Positions 12,129 to 22,300 of a DNA stretch of 64,000 bases are shown here, in pieces. This stretch comes from Welwitschia mirabilis. Lineage: Eukaryota; Gnetophyta; Gnetopsida; Welwitschiales. The first letter of the stretch is position 1. Each line of letters starts with the position of its first letter. The stretch is taken from NCBI GenBank assembly GCA_051453625.1, contig JBOZIK010000001.1, positions 151,047,268 through 151,111,267 of the forward strand. Direction: 5' to 3'. A model generated the notes under the pieces. The model was not told the origin of the DNA, searched no databases, and saw nothing but the letters and a program-made list of their open reading frames with translations. The translations under genes were made by a program, and so were the position numbers.

Positions 12129-13230
12129 TTAATTCCTAACTTCAATCATATAAAGCCTTATTAAGTTTATAAATATGATCTAAATAGCAAGAATTCATAA
12201 AATGTTTTGATCTTTTGACTATACTACATATATGTCTTTGTTAAGTATACTACTAAAAAATGTATCTTTATATTATCCATCTCAAATTTCTTAAACTTTT
12301 TGAATAAAAAATTAAAATATGCAAATATTTTCTAACTTATGAACTAGAGAAAATGCATCTACAACATCAATAGTTTCTATTTGATTGTATTCTTAAGCTA
12401 AAGCCTTATCTTATTCTTGGTGACTACATTATTTTCATCACCTTTTTCTCCTAAAGATTTACCTTATTCTAATTACATTTCCATTTTTGGGTTTTGGCAT
12501 AAGTTTCCATACAATATTTTATTTGAATTGATTTAATCCTTTTTATGTGATTAAAATTCACTCATCATGTATTTCACCCTCATCAAATTTTATTAGTAGT
12601 AGTTGATACATAGAAGATAAAAAGTAAAAAAAAATTTAAGATATTATTTTGTATATGCACCTAAGTTTACATTACTAATAATGGTATCGAGAGAATAATA
12701 CTTAAGCTCTTAAATTAGTGCCTATAAAATCACTGGTTCTTTATTAGATCCACCAACGATTATTAAGAACATCTTATCATAAGAGAAATCCTTAAATGAT
12801 GTTCTTATCCATTACTTACATTTGATTGTTTAAGTTAGTATCATCTATTTGTACATTTAGAAATTATTCCACTACGAGAGTATGTTTATTGGAGACTCTA
12901 TAAGCTTTACTCCTAGTAGAATATCCAAGGAAAATTCTTTCATCTACCTTGCAATCAAAATTTTTTATATTTTTTCTATCTTTTAACATAAATAACTTAT
13001 CCTCTAAGACTTGAAGTATGTAACATCTGATTCCCTACTTGTTTAAATTTCATATAGAGTTTTATTCATACCTAGCCTCAAGTAGACTTGGATGATAATA
13101 TGATAGGTAATATTTATTGCTTTAGTCTAAAATGTTTTGGGTACTCTTTTTCATTTAGCATGGTTATAGCCATATCTTGAAGAACTCAATTTTTATTTCA
13201 TTTTGCTAAGAAATATTATAGCTAAAAATT
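12129..13230 (-). pseudogene. Copia3 fragment: integrase C-terminus and RT N-terminus of a different copia family
   Basis: In minus-strand order the fragment encodes 'FLGYSTRSKAYRV' (about 12890-12935), the copia integrase C-terminal G-Y-S-x-x-S-K-A-Y-R-V motif. Next comes 'GLNQFK*NIVWKLMPKPKNG' with 'NVIRIR*IFRRK' (about 12475-12560), the start of the RVT_2 domain (E-L-x-Q-F-x-R-N-x-V-W-x-L). Then 'EYNQIETIDVVDAFS' (about 12355-12410) and 'YLDHIYKLNKALYD' (about 12145-12200), the K-L-x-K-A-L-Y-G motif. It stops there and meets Copia1 RT. Its RVT_2 start differs clearly from the Copia1 one at 14426-14635, so it is a separate family. Several stops show it is dead. Confidence 0.8.
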
Positions 13231-13330
13231 NNNNNNNNNNNNNNNNNNNNNNNNNNNNNNNNNNNNNNNNNNNNNNNNNNNNNNNNNNNNNNNNNNNNNN
13301 NNNNNNNNNNNNNNNNNNNNNNNNNNNNNN
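13231..13330. other. Assembly gap (100 N, probably unknown size)
   Basis: A run of exactly 100 N, the usual placeholder for a gap of unknown length. It separates the Copia3 fragment from the second Copia1 pol copy. Confidence 0.95.
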
Positions 13331-14640
13331 TTAGCAATAAAATGAATCACTGATTGATTGTTACAAAATAATCACAAGAGCCCCATGTGATTGATGTCTA
13401 AGTAGGCTAGAAACCCCTTCAACCACTTCAGTTCATAAGTGATCATGACCATCGCCCTATAATTAGCTTTAGTAGACAAACACAACGCCGTATGCTACTA
13501 ACTTCATCTTTTAAGACACTGGTGAATTTCCCAATAACATAAAATATCCCATCGGAGACCACTAAGTAAGAGGACAACTCGCCCAATCAGAATCACAATA
13601 TGCCTNNNNNNNNNNNNNNNNNNNNNNNNNNNNNNNNNNNNNNNNNNNNNNNATGCTTTATGTGAGGATTTTTCATAAATTGAGCCAAAGTATGCACACA
13701 GTAACTCAGCTCTAGTCAAGTAATTGTTAAATACATCAATCTTTCAATCAACCATTGATATCACTCTGGATCATCCATAACCACCCCATTACACAAGGTG
13801 AGTTGATGATTTTATTTAATTGGAAACACCGTAAGTTTTACGCCCAATAATCCTGCTTTAGAAATAATATCCAACATGTATTTCCTTTAAAACAAGAAAA
13901 TACCATCTTTTCCTTGAATCACTTCAATCCCAAGAAAATATTTAAGAACACCTAAATCTTTCATATGAAAACACCTACTAAGATAATCTTTCAATCATTT
14001 CACAACATCGAAATTATTACCAAGGATAAGAAAATCATCGACATATATAATAACATTCAATTACATCTTCTCTTTAGTCAAAACAAATAAAGAATAATCT
14101 GAATAAGATTGAGAAAATCCATATCATCAAAATGCCATCTTGAATTTAAAGAACCAAAATCTCAGATCCTGTCATAGGCAATAAAGCAATTTTTACAATT
14201 TACAGACTTTACTCGTAAGAGCAGAAAATCTAGGAGGCAATTTTATATAGACTTCTTCATTTAACTTACCATACAAAAATGCATCATGAACATTTATTTG
14301 ATGTAATTCCTATTTTAGAGATGCTAATACCTTCAAAAAAATACACATAGTCACCATCTTCACCATAGGAGAAAAGTCTCTTTATAATCCAGCCCTTCGA
14401 CTTGCTAGTTTCCAAGAACCACCAACTAGGCTTTGTATCTTGCCACCATTTCATCAAAGTTATATTTAATTTTATAGACCCACTTACAACCTATGGCTTT
14501 CTTACCTATTGGCAAAGATGCAAGAGTCCATATACCATTATCTTCAAGAGCCTTAATCTCCTTGCCCATGGCTTCTCGCCATCGAGTCTCTTTCACTACC
14601 TCTGCATAATGATTCGGTTCAACACCCACAGTCATGGCTG
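13331..14640 (-). pseudogene. Copia1 RT with partial RNase H, copy B
   Basis: 13331-13970 repeats copy A (11450-12128) in the same order, with clear divergence. The region then continues into the rest of RT. The N-terminus is well preserved on the minus strand at 14426-14635: 'WREAMGKEIKALEDNGIWTL', 'LPIGKKAIGCKWVYKIKYN' and 'RYKA', the canonical RVT_2 opening. RT copies element RNA into DNA in the particle. Copy B lacks the end of RNase H, which is cut by the gap at 13330. A 47-N gap at 13606-13652 replaces what copy A suggests should be about 88 bases. Stops occur between the motifs. Confidence 0.85.
13606..13652. other. Assembly gap (47 N)
   Basis: Inside RT copy B. The matching interval in copy A (11699 to 11803) is about 41 bases longer than in copy B including the N run, so the gap size is probably underestimated. 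Confidence 0.9.
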
Positions 14641-14648
14641 TTAGAAAT

Positions 14649-15740
14649 CTATAATGATTTGAAAAAAATTTTGTACAAGTAGTTAGCGAAGGAATAAGGC
14701 ATACCTGAGGACTTTGTTGATGTAGGATGGGGTGGTTGTTTCACAATTTGAGCATAATAAGTTATATAATCTCCCAATTTTACATTCTGTTTTTGATGTT
14801 GACACCCTCGGTCAAGTTCATCTATGTTCCCACTCATAGGGGCTATTCCCACTTCAGGTGTGGCATCACCTGCTATAGGTTCACTTGATGATGCCTCCTT
14901 GATGCTGCTCCCCCTAGTGTTGAGTATAGCTAATTTGGATGGAGTTACCTTGGTCCTGTCACCAATGCTGCTCCCCTTATTGTCATCACACACAATATCA
15001 TGACCAGGCATCATCTCAATTGTAAGTGAAGCACTATTCAAATTAGAGAACAAAAACACATCTTCATGGAGAATTACATCCCAAGAAATAAAATATTCCT
15101 ATCTAGATAGATCAAAAACTTATTAACCCTTTTTACCATACAGATATCCCATAAAAATACACTTCTTGCTTTACTCATCAAATTTATCTTTATCGCATAC
15201 CTAATGATGTGCATAACACAAACTACCAAAAACCTTTAAAATCTTGTAATTTGACACTTATCCGAATAAAACCTCATAAGGTGTTTGACCATCAAGGACC
15301 TTGGTGGGTGTCTGATTTATTAAATACCCTATAGTCAAAATACATCTACCCCAAAACTTAATAGGTAGATGTGCTTGAAATCTTAAAACATAAGCCACAT
15401 TCAAAAAATGTCTATGCTTTCTTTCAAGTTTACCATTCTATTAAGGTGTCCCTACGTAGGACGTTTGATGCACAATACCACTTTCTGCAGAATAAGATTT
15501 TAAACACATAAATTTACCTCTATTATCACTTTATACAATTTACACTTTTTTATTAAATTATCATTTAACCATAGCATAAAAATTTTTAATAACCCTTGGT
15601 ACCTCATATTTTTCAAGCAATAAATAAAGCCATACTACCCTCAAAAAATCATCTATAATTTTCAAAAAATAAAATATTCCACAAGATGCCAGAACTTGAT
15701 ACACACCCCATAAATCATAGTGAATTAAAGCAAAATGATC
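14649..15740 (-). pseudogene. Copia1 integrase and linker to RT
   Basis: The minus-strand stretch 14649-15059 is open for 136 codons and forms the low-complexity Ser/Pro/Gly linker between integrase and RT. It includes 'QKQNVKLGDYITYYAQIVKQ', similar to the R-x-S-x-x-R-x-x-D-Y segment of other copia polyproteins. Further upstream (about 15120-15150) is 'FMGYLYGKK', the decayed F-x-G-Y-x-x-G-x-K-G integrase C-terminal motif. The integrase core between 15150 and 15740 is full of stops, and I could not place the D-D-E residues with confidence. Integrase would insert the cDNA into the host chromosome. Confidence 0.75.
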
Positions 15741-15995
15741 TTATGCTCTATTAGCATAAATAAAAAAATTCTCATGAGTTTTTTTGGCTTGAAAACACAC
15801 ATTACAAGCTGAGAAATCAAACTGCTTTTTATTCTTACTAATATCTACTCTACTTGACATTGCTCCATGAGATGGATGTTCCAATCTTTTATGCCATAGC
15901 TCATATCCATCAATCTTCTTTGCATTGTTTGCACTAACTGCTTTTATTCCTTGAAATAAGTACATTCCATTGCACTGCTCACCTGTATCAATCAT
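15741..15995 (-). pseudogene. Copia1 GAG-preintegrase zinc-binding domain
   Basis: The open minus-strand stretch of 84 codons contains 'GMYLFQGIKAV', 'LWHKRLEHPSHGAMSSR' and 'FDFSACNVCFQAKKTHENF'. This is the H-x-R-L-x-H-P...C-x-x-C-x-x-A-K pattern of the copia pre-integrase HHCC zinc finger. All four zinc ligands (two His, two Cys) are present. It joins the protease fragment upstream (16014-16232) and the integrase downstream. Confidence 0.9.
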
Positions 15996-16013
15996 TGCCC
16001 TTGAAGTTCGGTC

Positions 16014-16232
16014 CTATGTCACACATAACTTATGAGAAAACATGATGATGTAATTTAAATCTCGCATCATTTGAGTAATAGATATGAGTGTGCATGTTAA
16101 TTGAGGAACAAATAAAACAATATGAAGAAAAACCTTATTTCCAAGGAACAATGTTCCTTTCTTCACTGCTGAGGTATGTGTTCCATTTGGAAGTTCCTCC
16201 AAACATGGAGAAATATCTTTTACATCAGTCAA
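16014..16232 (-). pseudogene. Copia1 protease C-terminal part
   Basis: The minus-strand stretch of 72 codons includes 'LPNGTHTSAVKKGTLFLGNK', 'VLFVPQLTCTLISITQM' and 'DLNYIIMFSHKLC'. This matches the copia protease pattern V-x-L-P-N-G...G-x-V-x-L...L-x-V-L-x-V-P-x-x-x-x-N-L-I-S-V. The catalytic Asp lies in the decayed part upstream, about 16235-16330. The enzyme would cleave the Gag-Pol polyprotein. Confidence 0.85.
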
Positions 16233-16439
16233 AATTTGGATCTTTTTAGTTATGTTCTACAATGCTCCTATATCTAAGATTGAATCTTCATAGTCAGACT
16301 TACTAGTGATTTTTTCAGTTACCCCATTCTTCGATCCATTTAAAAGATTTAGTAGAGAGTTCCATTGTTCAGTGTTTGGTCTTGGAAAGATGCTTTTATT
16401 ACCCTGTGTTACCTCAGTTTGTGGCTAAGAATTTCCCAT

Positions 16440-17453
16440 CTACATGATGTTGATACATAGGAATCCGCACCCTTGGCCACCGTTATTGGAGCCACCTCCT
16501 CCTGAGCTGTCACATCCTCTACCATACCCTGCTTCTCGGATGCCTTGCAGTCTTTCATTCGGCCACCACTTGGGATATCTGATTACCTTAAAACACTCCT
16601 TTACCTCTTGTCCTACTTTTCCATAATGCGAATAAGTCACATTCTTATTATAAACCTAGACTACTACCACTTTTGTCATGGTCCTAGGTTGAGCCAAAAA
16701 ATCCATTGCATCTACTCTTTCTTCCTTTGCTTGAGTCATGCTCTGATGTCTCTTCTCTTAAATCACCATTGAGTAGACACGTATTAAGCTGGGTAAAGGA
16801 TATGCGCTCAAGATATTTGAGTAAACGGTTCCATAGACTGCATCATCTAGACCCATTAAGAATTGATGAATTTGTTCAATTTCTTGTTTCTTCGTCAATT
16901 TTGCTATGATGTTGCATGTACACCCATTGAAATGACACACCAAAACGGGATCATAGTCTACCAACTCATCCCATATCTACTTCTAGTAGCTGTAATACAT
17001 GATCACAGGATGGCCACTCTAATGACATTTAGCAAAGTCTGCCTTGAGTTGTTAAACTTCCAACACATTTCCCATTGAGAATCTTTCATACAAGTCCTCC
17101 CACAAGTCCTTTACATTCTCCACATACGTTATCGTTGAACATATGCTTATCTCAATCATATTAGATATCCAAGCCATGATCATTGAGTTTACCATCAACC
17201 AATCTTCAATTTCTAGTGAATCGTCTGATGGTCACTTCAACCTTCCTTTAACAAAGCCAATCTTTCTCTTCGCTTGAAGAGAATTCTTCATATCCTTACT
17301 CCACTCATTGTAATTTCCACCATGAAGCTGCAGTGAGAAAATTAGCATCCCTGAGTTATCTAAGAAGCTTAGGTAATATGGTGATTGCATGGCCTTGTTG
17401 TCCTTTTTACCATTCTTCCCATTATTCCCTTTATCTGTCATGGTTGAGAACAA
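16440..17453 (-). pseudogene. Copia1 gag
   Basis: Begins on the minus strand at 17453, about 40 bases after the primer site. The first 73 codons carry 'SPYYLSFLDNSGMLIFSLQL', 'HGGNYNEWSKDMKNSLQAKR' and 'KIGFVKGRL', the typical copia gag opening. In the middle (16758-16964) are 'IHQFLMGLDDAVYGTVYSNI' and 'LPSLIRVYSMVI', also typical. The C-terminal part (16440-16640) has a degenerate zinc knuckle, 'YSHYGKVGQEVKECFKVIRY', with two ligands lost (Cys to Tyr and His to Gln), then a Gly-rich tail. A second Met at 17441 could also be the start. Frameshifts separate the three open pieces. Confidence 0.88.
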
Positions 17454-17492
17454 TAATTTCTAGTCTAGTATCTAGTGTTATTTAGCATTCTT

Positions 17493-17503
17493 CTCTGATA
17501 CCA
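17493..17503 (-). other. Copia1 primer-binding site (initiator tRNA-Met type)
   Basis: The minus strand reads TGGTATCAGAG, the usual copia primer site complementary to the 3' end of plant initiator tRNA-Met. It directly abuts the end of the 5' LTR (CA at 17504-17505 on the minus strand). All 11 bases are intact. Confidence 0.92.
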
Positions 17504-17753
17504 TGAAGAATCTAAGGAATGAATTTCCTTGATGATTACCATCATACATTTGTAATGCTTAAATAGTAAAAATGCATAAATAATTACCTAATCCTACCAC
17601 TAATCCACTAATAAGGCTATTACAAGCACTAATCCACTAACAGGGCCATTACAAAATCTTTTCCTATAATTACTCCTACCCATAATCTAAAATAAAATAT
17701 AATATATCCTAATAATATCTCCTAATAATATACAAAATCTTTCCTTTCTAATA
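17504..17753 (-). repeat. Copia1 5' LTR with two 29-bp subrepeats
   Basis: Matches 10908-11231 from 'aatgaattt(t/c)cttgatga' to 'cctaata', with two rather than five 29-bp subrepeat units. It also carries an extra 'tcctaataatat' type duplication near its outer end. The flanking 17754-17758 'ttcct' is the right target-site duplication. Confidence 0.9.
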
Positions 17754-17758
17754 TTCCT

Positions 17759-18250
17759 TGCCTTTAATTTTACACTTACTTTGTTATGTTCTGACCAATC
17801 TTTCATTTCTCTTTTCTTTTTAATTTCATAAGTTCTTTTAACCTGCTCCACTCTGTCTTCTCTTTAACTATGCCCATCTTGCCTTTTACACCATTTTCCT
17901 TCCTAATGCGTGAATGCTGCCCTAGCCTCTTCACTGTCATTTATCCTACCTTCAAAGAATCACTACTGACATAGGATTCACTTTCAATTATGATAGCTAG
18001 CATGCCACCTTCTTGCTAGTAGTTTTCTTTGCTTTGTATTGTGCCTAGTTTAACTAAAGCAATATTCTTTAGCACTAGCATTGTCCTTTTATTCTTACCT
18101 CATTATGTTACTAGTGCTATCTACCTGTGCTATTCTTTTCCTCTGTGTTCTTTTTTCTTTGTTTTTGATCTACTATTGTTGTCTTCTCCACTCTCTGATG
18201 CATCGGTTTTTTGCCGCTGCTATTGTTTGTGATTTGCTCCCTTATTATTT
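17759..18250. repeat. R1 repeat family, copy 2, right part
   Basis: Resumes R1 after Copia1 and aligns with about 1535-2050 ('cattttccttcctaatgcgtg' region against 'catttttcttcctcatgtgtg'). It ends about 18250, where the Copia2 LTR begins. No continuation of R1 is visible beyond the other end of Copia2 (27240 onward). Confidence 0.8.
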
Positions 18251-19551
18251 TAAGATAAATAATTTTTTTTCAATAATTTCTAACATTCTCTTATGTGAAT
18301 GCTCAGAAAACTAATGATGAATGATCAGAATATCTAGAATAACTACAAGAAGTTGGGTTTAATCTAAATAGATGTCACTAATGATATGAAAGTAAAAATG
18401 CATAGCCATTTTTTTGAGTGGATTTGAAGCTATTTTCTTATTTTATATGCATGAACACTACATAACAAAAACCTATAAACCATTCTGATTATTTATTGGC
18501 ATGATAAGTTCGCATAATATTTCAAAATCCAAAAAAAATAAATATCTTCCAAGAAATCTTGGTAAAGTAAATATGGCTGTATATGGCATTTATAATAGAG
18601 ATGAGTAATATTTATCAAAAGCCATACATTCCATGATCTTACGATCATTCTATGAATCATAATTTCTTAAAGTCCAACTTCTATGAGTAGGATTTTAGGA
18701 AAAAAAGGAAGGTAACAATGCACTAAGAGAATTGAAGATGATAAGAATAAAGAAAATCAAAGAAGTTCTTTCATCATAATTGACCATAATTTTTAGTAGT
18801 TATAATTGCTATCAAAGTGGTGTGCCTTTGATGATGCATATGAATTTAGATGTTTACACAACAATGACATTAATGCTACATCAACAACTATGAAACTATT
18901 ACATCCCATGTTTGCTACTCACATAGGAACCTAAATTTTGAGGCGTGATCTTTTACTTAGAAATATTTTAATAATGTCTAGAATATCGTCATGGAGATGG
19001 TAGCACATAAGTGAGGCTTTAAGGCAGTCAAATGTAATAGTGAAGGATATTTAAAGGAAGTATGTATTATTGAAAAAGGGTAAATAATGTAATTTATAGA
19101 GTAATAGTGGTGATAATAAACATAATGTAAAAGGGTGGAAGGTTGTTAGTGATGATAACAATCATGTAAGAAATCCAAATTCAAAATTAATATAAATGTC
19201 AATGTGCATTTGAGATGATGTTAATTGCATAGGCTTGATTCTCTAAGCTCCAATCCAAGCTTTTCTTAGATACATTTATAGTAGCATCTTTAGCTCTCAC
19301 TGTAAGTAAACTCCTTTTTGATAAAATTGAAGGAAAAAAAACCATTTCCCTTTTATGTTTTCAATGGGAAACAAAGTATGTGAGGTGTGCATTACTTAAA
19401 GAGCATAGTCATGAGTTGAATCATCACACTTGAGTTGGTTAGTAAAATATAGACAAGTTATGTCATCATACTTGTAGGGACAAGAAGATGTAACATAATT
19501 ATATTGGGATCTTAATGGCATAAAAACTATTATCAAGAGTAAATACTAATA
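18251..19551 (-). repeat. Copia2 3' LTR (truncated)
   Basis: Aligns with 25925-27239. Shared blocks include 'tctagaataactacaa' (18331/26012), 'tcatttgagatgatgtt' type sequence (19205/26865) and the end 'aaatac(t/c)(a/c)' beside the polypurine tract. The LTR probably began TGTTGGTATTTG in element orientation. Compared with the partner it lacks about 1.1 kb at its element 3' end. Confidence 0.8.
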
Positions 19552-19562
19552 AATTTCCCCTT
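19552..19562 (-). other. Copia2 polypurine tract
   Basis: The minus strand reads AAGGGGAAATT immediately before the 3' LTR, the correct place and composition for the second-strand primer. Confidence 0.65.
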
Positions 19563-20730
19563 GACATTAAAGTTATAATTTATTAATATAATGGGGAAAT
19601 TGTGTGTTGTAATATTAGCTTCTTCAACAATAGCATGTCCTTAAAAAACATAAGCTACTATCCCCTCTTGATCTTAATGTTAATGATTTTCAATTGATCA
19701 TGAAGTGGCTCAAACTAATTCTAGTTTAATACCTTTGTAAAGATATTTACAAGCTAAGCATGACATGGATAAAACTATACTAGAATCATGCCATCCTTTA
19801 TTTTTGTACAAATGAAATGATACTTAATGTTAAGATGTTTTGTTAGTGCATGTAAAACTAGATTCTTGTTATGACAATTGTTGATTAACTATTATAGTAA
19901 ATTGTGATTGGATGATGATCTAGAATGTGAAACTTAAGAACTAAATATTTAGGTCACATAATATGTTAACATGCTAAATGAATTTGCATGTAATCCTCTT
20001 TAGCTAGTAAAAGTGTCATACTTCATTACTTTTTATTGTATTAAGAGAAGGAATAGTTAGTAATGAGAATTACATAACCTAATGTGCTTTTTTTGTTATT
20101 AAGACAGCCTACCCAACCCACATCCACATATGCTTATAATTGCATATTGTTACCATATTCATAAAATAAACCATAATGTAATGTATCTTTCACATATTTT
20201 AATATTATTTTGATTCCTAATAAATGTGCATGTTTAGGGGCATTCATGAATTTAGAAGTAACACTAATAAGAAATTGAATATCTAGTTGAGTGATAGTTA
20301 AATACATCATACTTCAAACCATAGGAAAAAATAAATTCTTATCAATTAAATAACTATCCATATTTCTAGTTGATTTTATATTTGCATCCATTAGAGTATA
20401 GATTAGTTTACACTTGTGTATTTCAAATTGTTAAAGTAGGTTATGTGGATATTTGGATTGGTTTAAGAAGATACCATTAGGAATCTAGTGAATTTTAATT
20501 CCAAGATAATAATAGAGTAAGCAAATATTAGTCATTTTGAATTTATGCTTCACATCATCATGAAATCATCTAATCAAATAATCATGTATTTATCCAAAGA
20601 TTATATCATCAAGATATATAAAGATAAATATTATATGACTATTGATAATTTTATAATATAAATTATTTTTAGAGGAATATTCTTCGTTGTATTGTTTTTT
20701 AAAATATGTATGAAGACATGTAAATCATGT
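19563..20730 (-). pseudogene. Copia2 RNase H and RT C-terminal half
   Basis: Legible minus-strand motifs, from RNase H back towards RT: 'KNLVLHALTKHLNIKYHF' (about 19803-19870), the N-P-V-F-H-x-R-T-K-H-I-E-x-x-Y-H-F motif. Next 'SMMYLTITQLDIQFLISV' (about 20262-20325), the Y-L-T-x-T-R-P-D-I-x-F segment. Then 'IYLDDIIFG' (about 20594-20620), the copia RT Y-V-D-D-I-I-F-G active-site motif with both catalytic aspartates still present. Stops and frameshifts occur throughout, so nothing is translatable. Confidence 0.85.
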
Positions 20731-21300
20731 TTTGGAGGCTTGTTTTAATCGATAAGGTTTCTTACTAATTAAGAAATCCAATTTTCTTAACCTTGAATTT
20801 TGAAACCCTCTAGTTGATTAATGTATACCTCTTCCTCTAGGTAACCATTTAGAAAGGTTGCTTTAATATTCATTTTTCAAACTTTAAAATGAATCTTAAA
20901 TGCATAAGCTAAGAAGGATAAAACTAATTCTAAGTGTACTACTAATGCATTTTTTCACCATCATTGTCTTTTGCCTCTTGTATGTAACCATTACTAATAA
21001 GGCATCTTGTGTTTGTTAATTGTACTATTAGGATTATACTTTGTATGAAAGATCCATTTTGTTTTTATAGAATGTTTATTTGAGGGTAACTTTACTAAGT
21101 ATCATGTAGTAATCTTCTTAATTTGACTAATTTCCTCTTTCATGTTCTTAACCCAGTGATCAAAAGACGTAGCATCTTTATATTTAATTGAATCAATAGG
21201 AGCATTTAAAGAGATATAATTAGCATAGATATTTACTTCATCAATGTTATTATTCTCATCAAATTCATCTAAAGGTGAGTTATTATTTTCTTACCTTCAC
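20731..21300 (-). pseudogene. Copia2 RT N-terminal half
   Basis: At 20814-20873 the minus strand encodes 'MNIKATFLNGYLEEEVYINQ' with no stop, matching the copia RT motif D-V-K-T-A-F-L-N-G-x-L-x-E-E-V-Y-x-x-Q (first Asp replaced by Asn). The region upstream, to about 21300, should be the RVT_2 start and linker but is too decayed to read. Confidence 0.85.
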
Positions 21301-22300
21301 TTTTACATTTTTTGTATTTGTTATTTAGCTTTAAGTCCCATAGTTAAAGGTCAAACAATATTTGTTTAATCATGTAATATTAAGATTCTTGAGTCTTTTC
21401 AAGGTGTTGTTCTACTAGAAGATGTGATAGGTATTATTTTATTTTTAGAATCACTACTAGAATCATTAATATCATTACTTTGTATTATGTCAAATTAGTT
21501 TTCTAAGAAATGCATATCACAATGTTTAATTATTTTTCTATCACTTAATTAAAAACATCTATATTCATTGCTAATGAAGGAGTATTCAACAAGAATGCAT
21601 GCATTTGATTTAGCATTTAATTTACTATTTCTAGGTTTAACATTTTTGACATATAATTTTGAATCAAAAATTTTAAAATGTACTAAATTTTACTTCTTCT
21701 CAAATCATTTTTCATAAACATTTGAATTAATAGAATTTCTAGTTATGATCTAATTTTACAAATAAGTTGTAGTGTTTAATGCTTCTATTCAAAATTCATT
21801 ATCAAGATTACCTTCAAGAAATAGTTTTCTTATTATATCAATAAATGACTGACTTTTATGTCTACTACTTCATTTTGGTATGATGTATAGGTAATTATTT
21901 ATTGATGTATAATACCATTTTCACATGTTTGTTTTTTAACCCATTCTTCATGTGTTTTGAATCAATTATAGGTTGTGATTTAAAATTTAGAAAATAAATT
22001 GCACATAAGCATGAATAATTATTAATGAAAATTACAAAGTATTGATTTCCATTAAAGCTAGACATGCTCATGAGACCATAAATATCTACATGTATAAGTG
22101 AATGTTCTTATGATTATTTGTAATCTATAGGTGGAAAAGGTATCTATCTTTCTTTCCTTTTATACATGTTTCATAACTATCTCTCATTTTAACTATTAAT
22201 CTTGATAAACCGTTCACTACATTTTTCTTTAAGATGATTTTAATATATATTAAGGATGCATGTCCCAATATTATATGTCATAACCAAAAATTCTATATGT
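21301..22300 (-). pseudogene. Copia2 integrase and GAG-preintegrase region
   Basis: About 21560-21610 encodes 'ILVEYSFISNEYRCF', a decayed integrase C-terminal motif (L-x-G-Y-S-x-x-S-x-x-Y-R). About 22143-22220 encodes 'VNGLSRLIVKMRDSYETCIK' followed by 'GKKDRY', which matches the end of the pre-integrase zinc finger (C-x-x-C-x-x-G-K). One ligand remains as Cys and the other is Tyr. The integrase core in between is not readable. Confidence 0.75.

Larger units (their letters stand above)
10908..17753 (-). mobile_element. Copia1: mosaic Ty1/copia retrotransposon, minus strand
   Basis: Youngest element here. In its own orientation it reads 5' LTR (17504-17753), initiator-Met-type primer site (17493-17503), gag, protease, integrase, RT, part of RNase H, an N gap, a Copia3 fragment, a second RT/RNase H copy, polypurine tract (11232-11240) and 3' LTR (10908-11231). 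LTRs begin TA (from TG) and end CA. In one hand-counted 45-nt stretch (11135-11179 against 17644-17688) the LTRs match at 43 positions. Every coding domain has stops or frameshifts, so it is not autonomous now. It is inserted in R1 copy 2 with a decayed 5-bp duplication. The repeated pol segment and foreign fragment may be real recombination or an assembly join, because a 100-N gap lies between them. Confidence 0.9.

Noticed and set aside
16444-17078. Several plus-strand frames of 60-75 codons
   Set aside because: All are antisense shadows of Copia1 gag on the minus strand.
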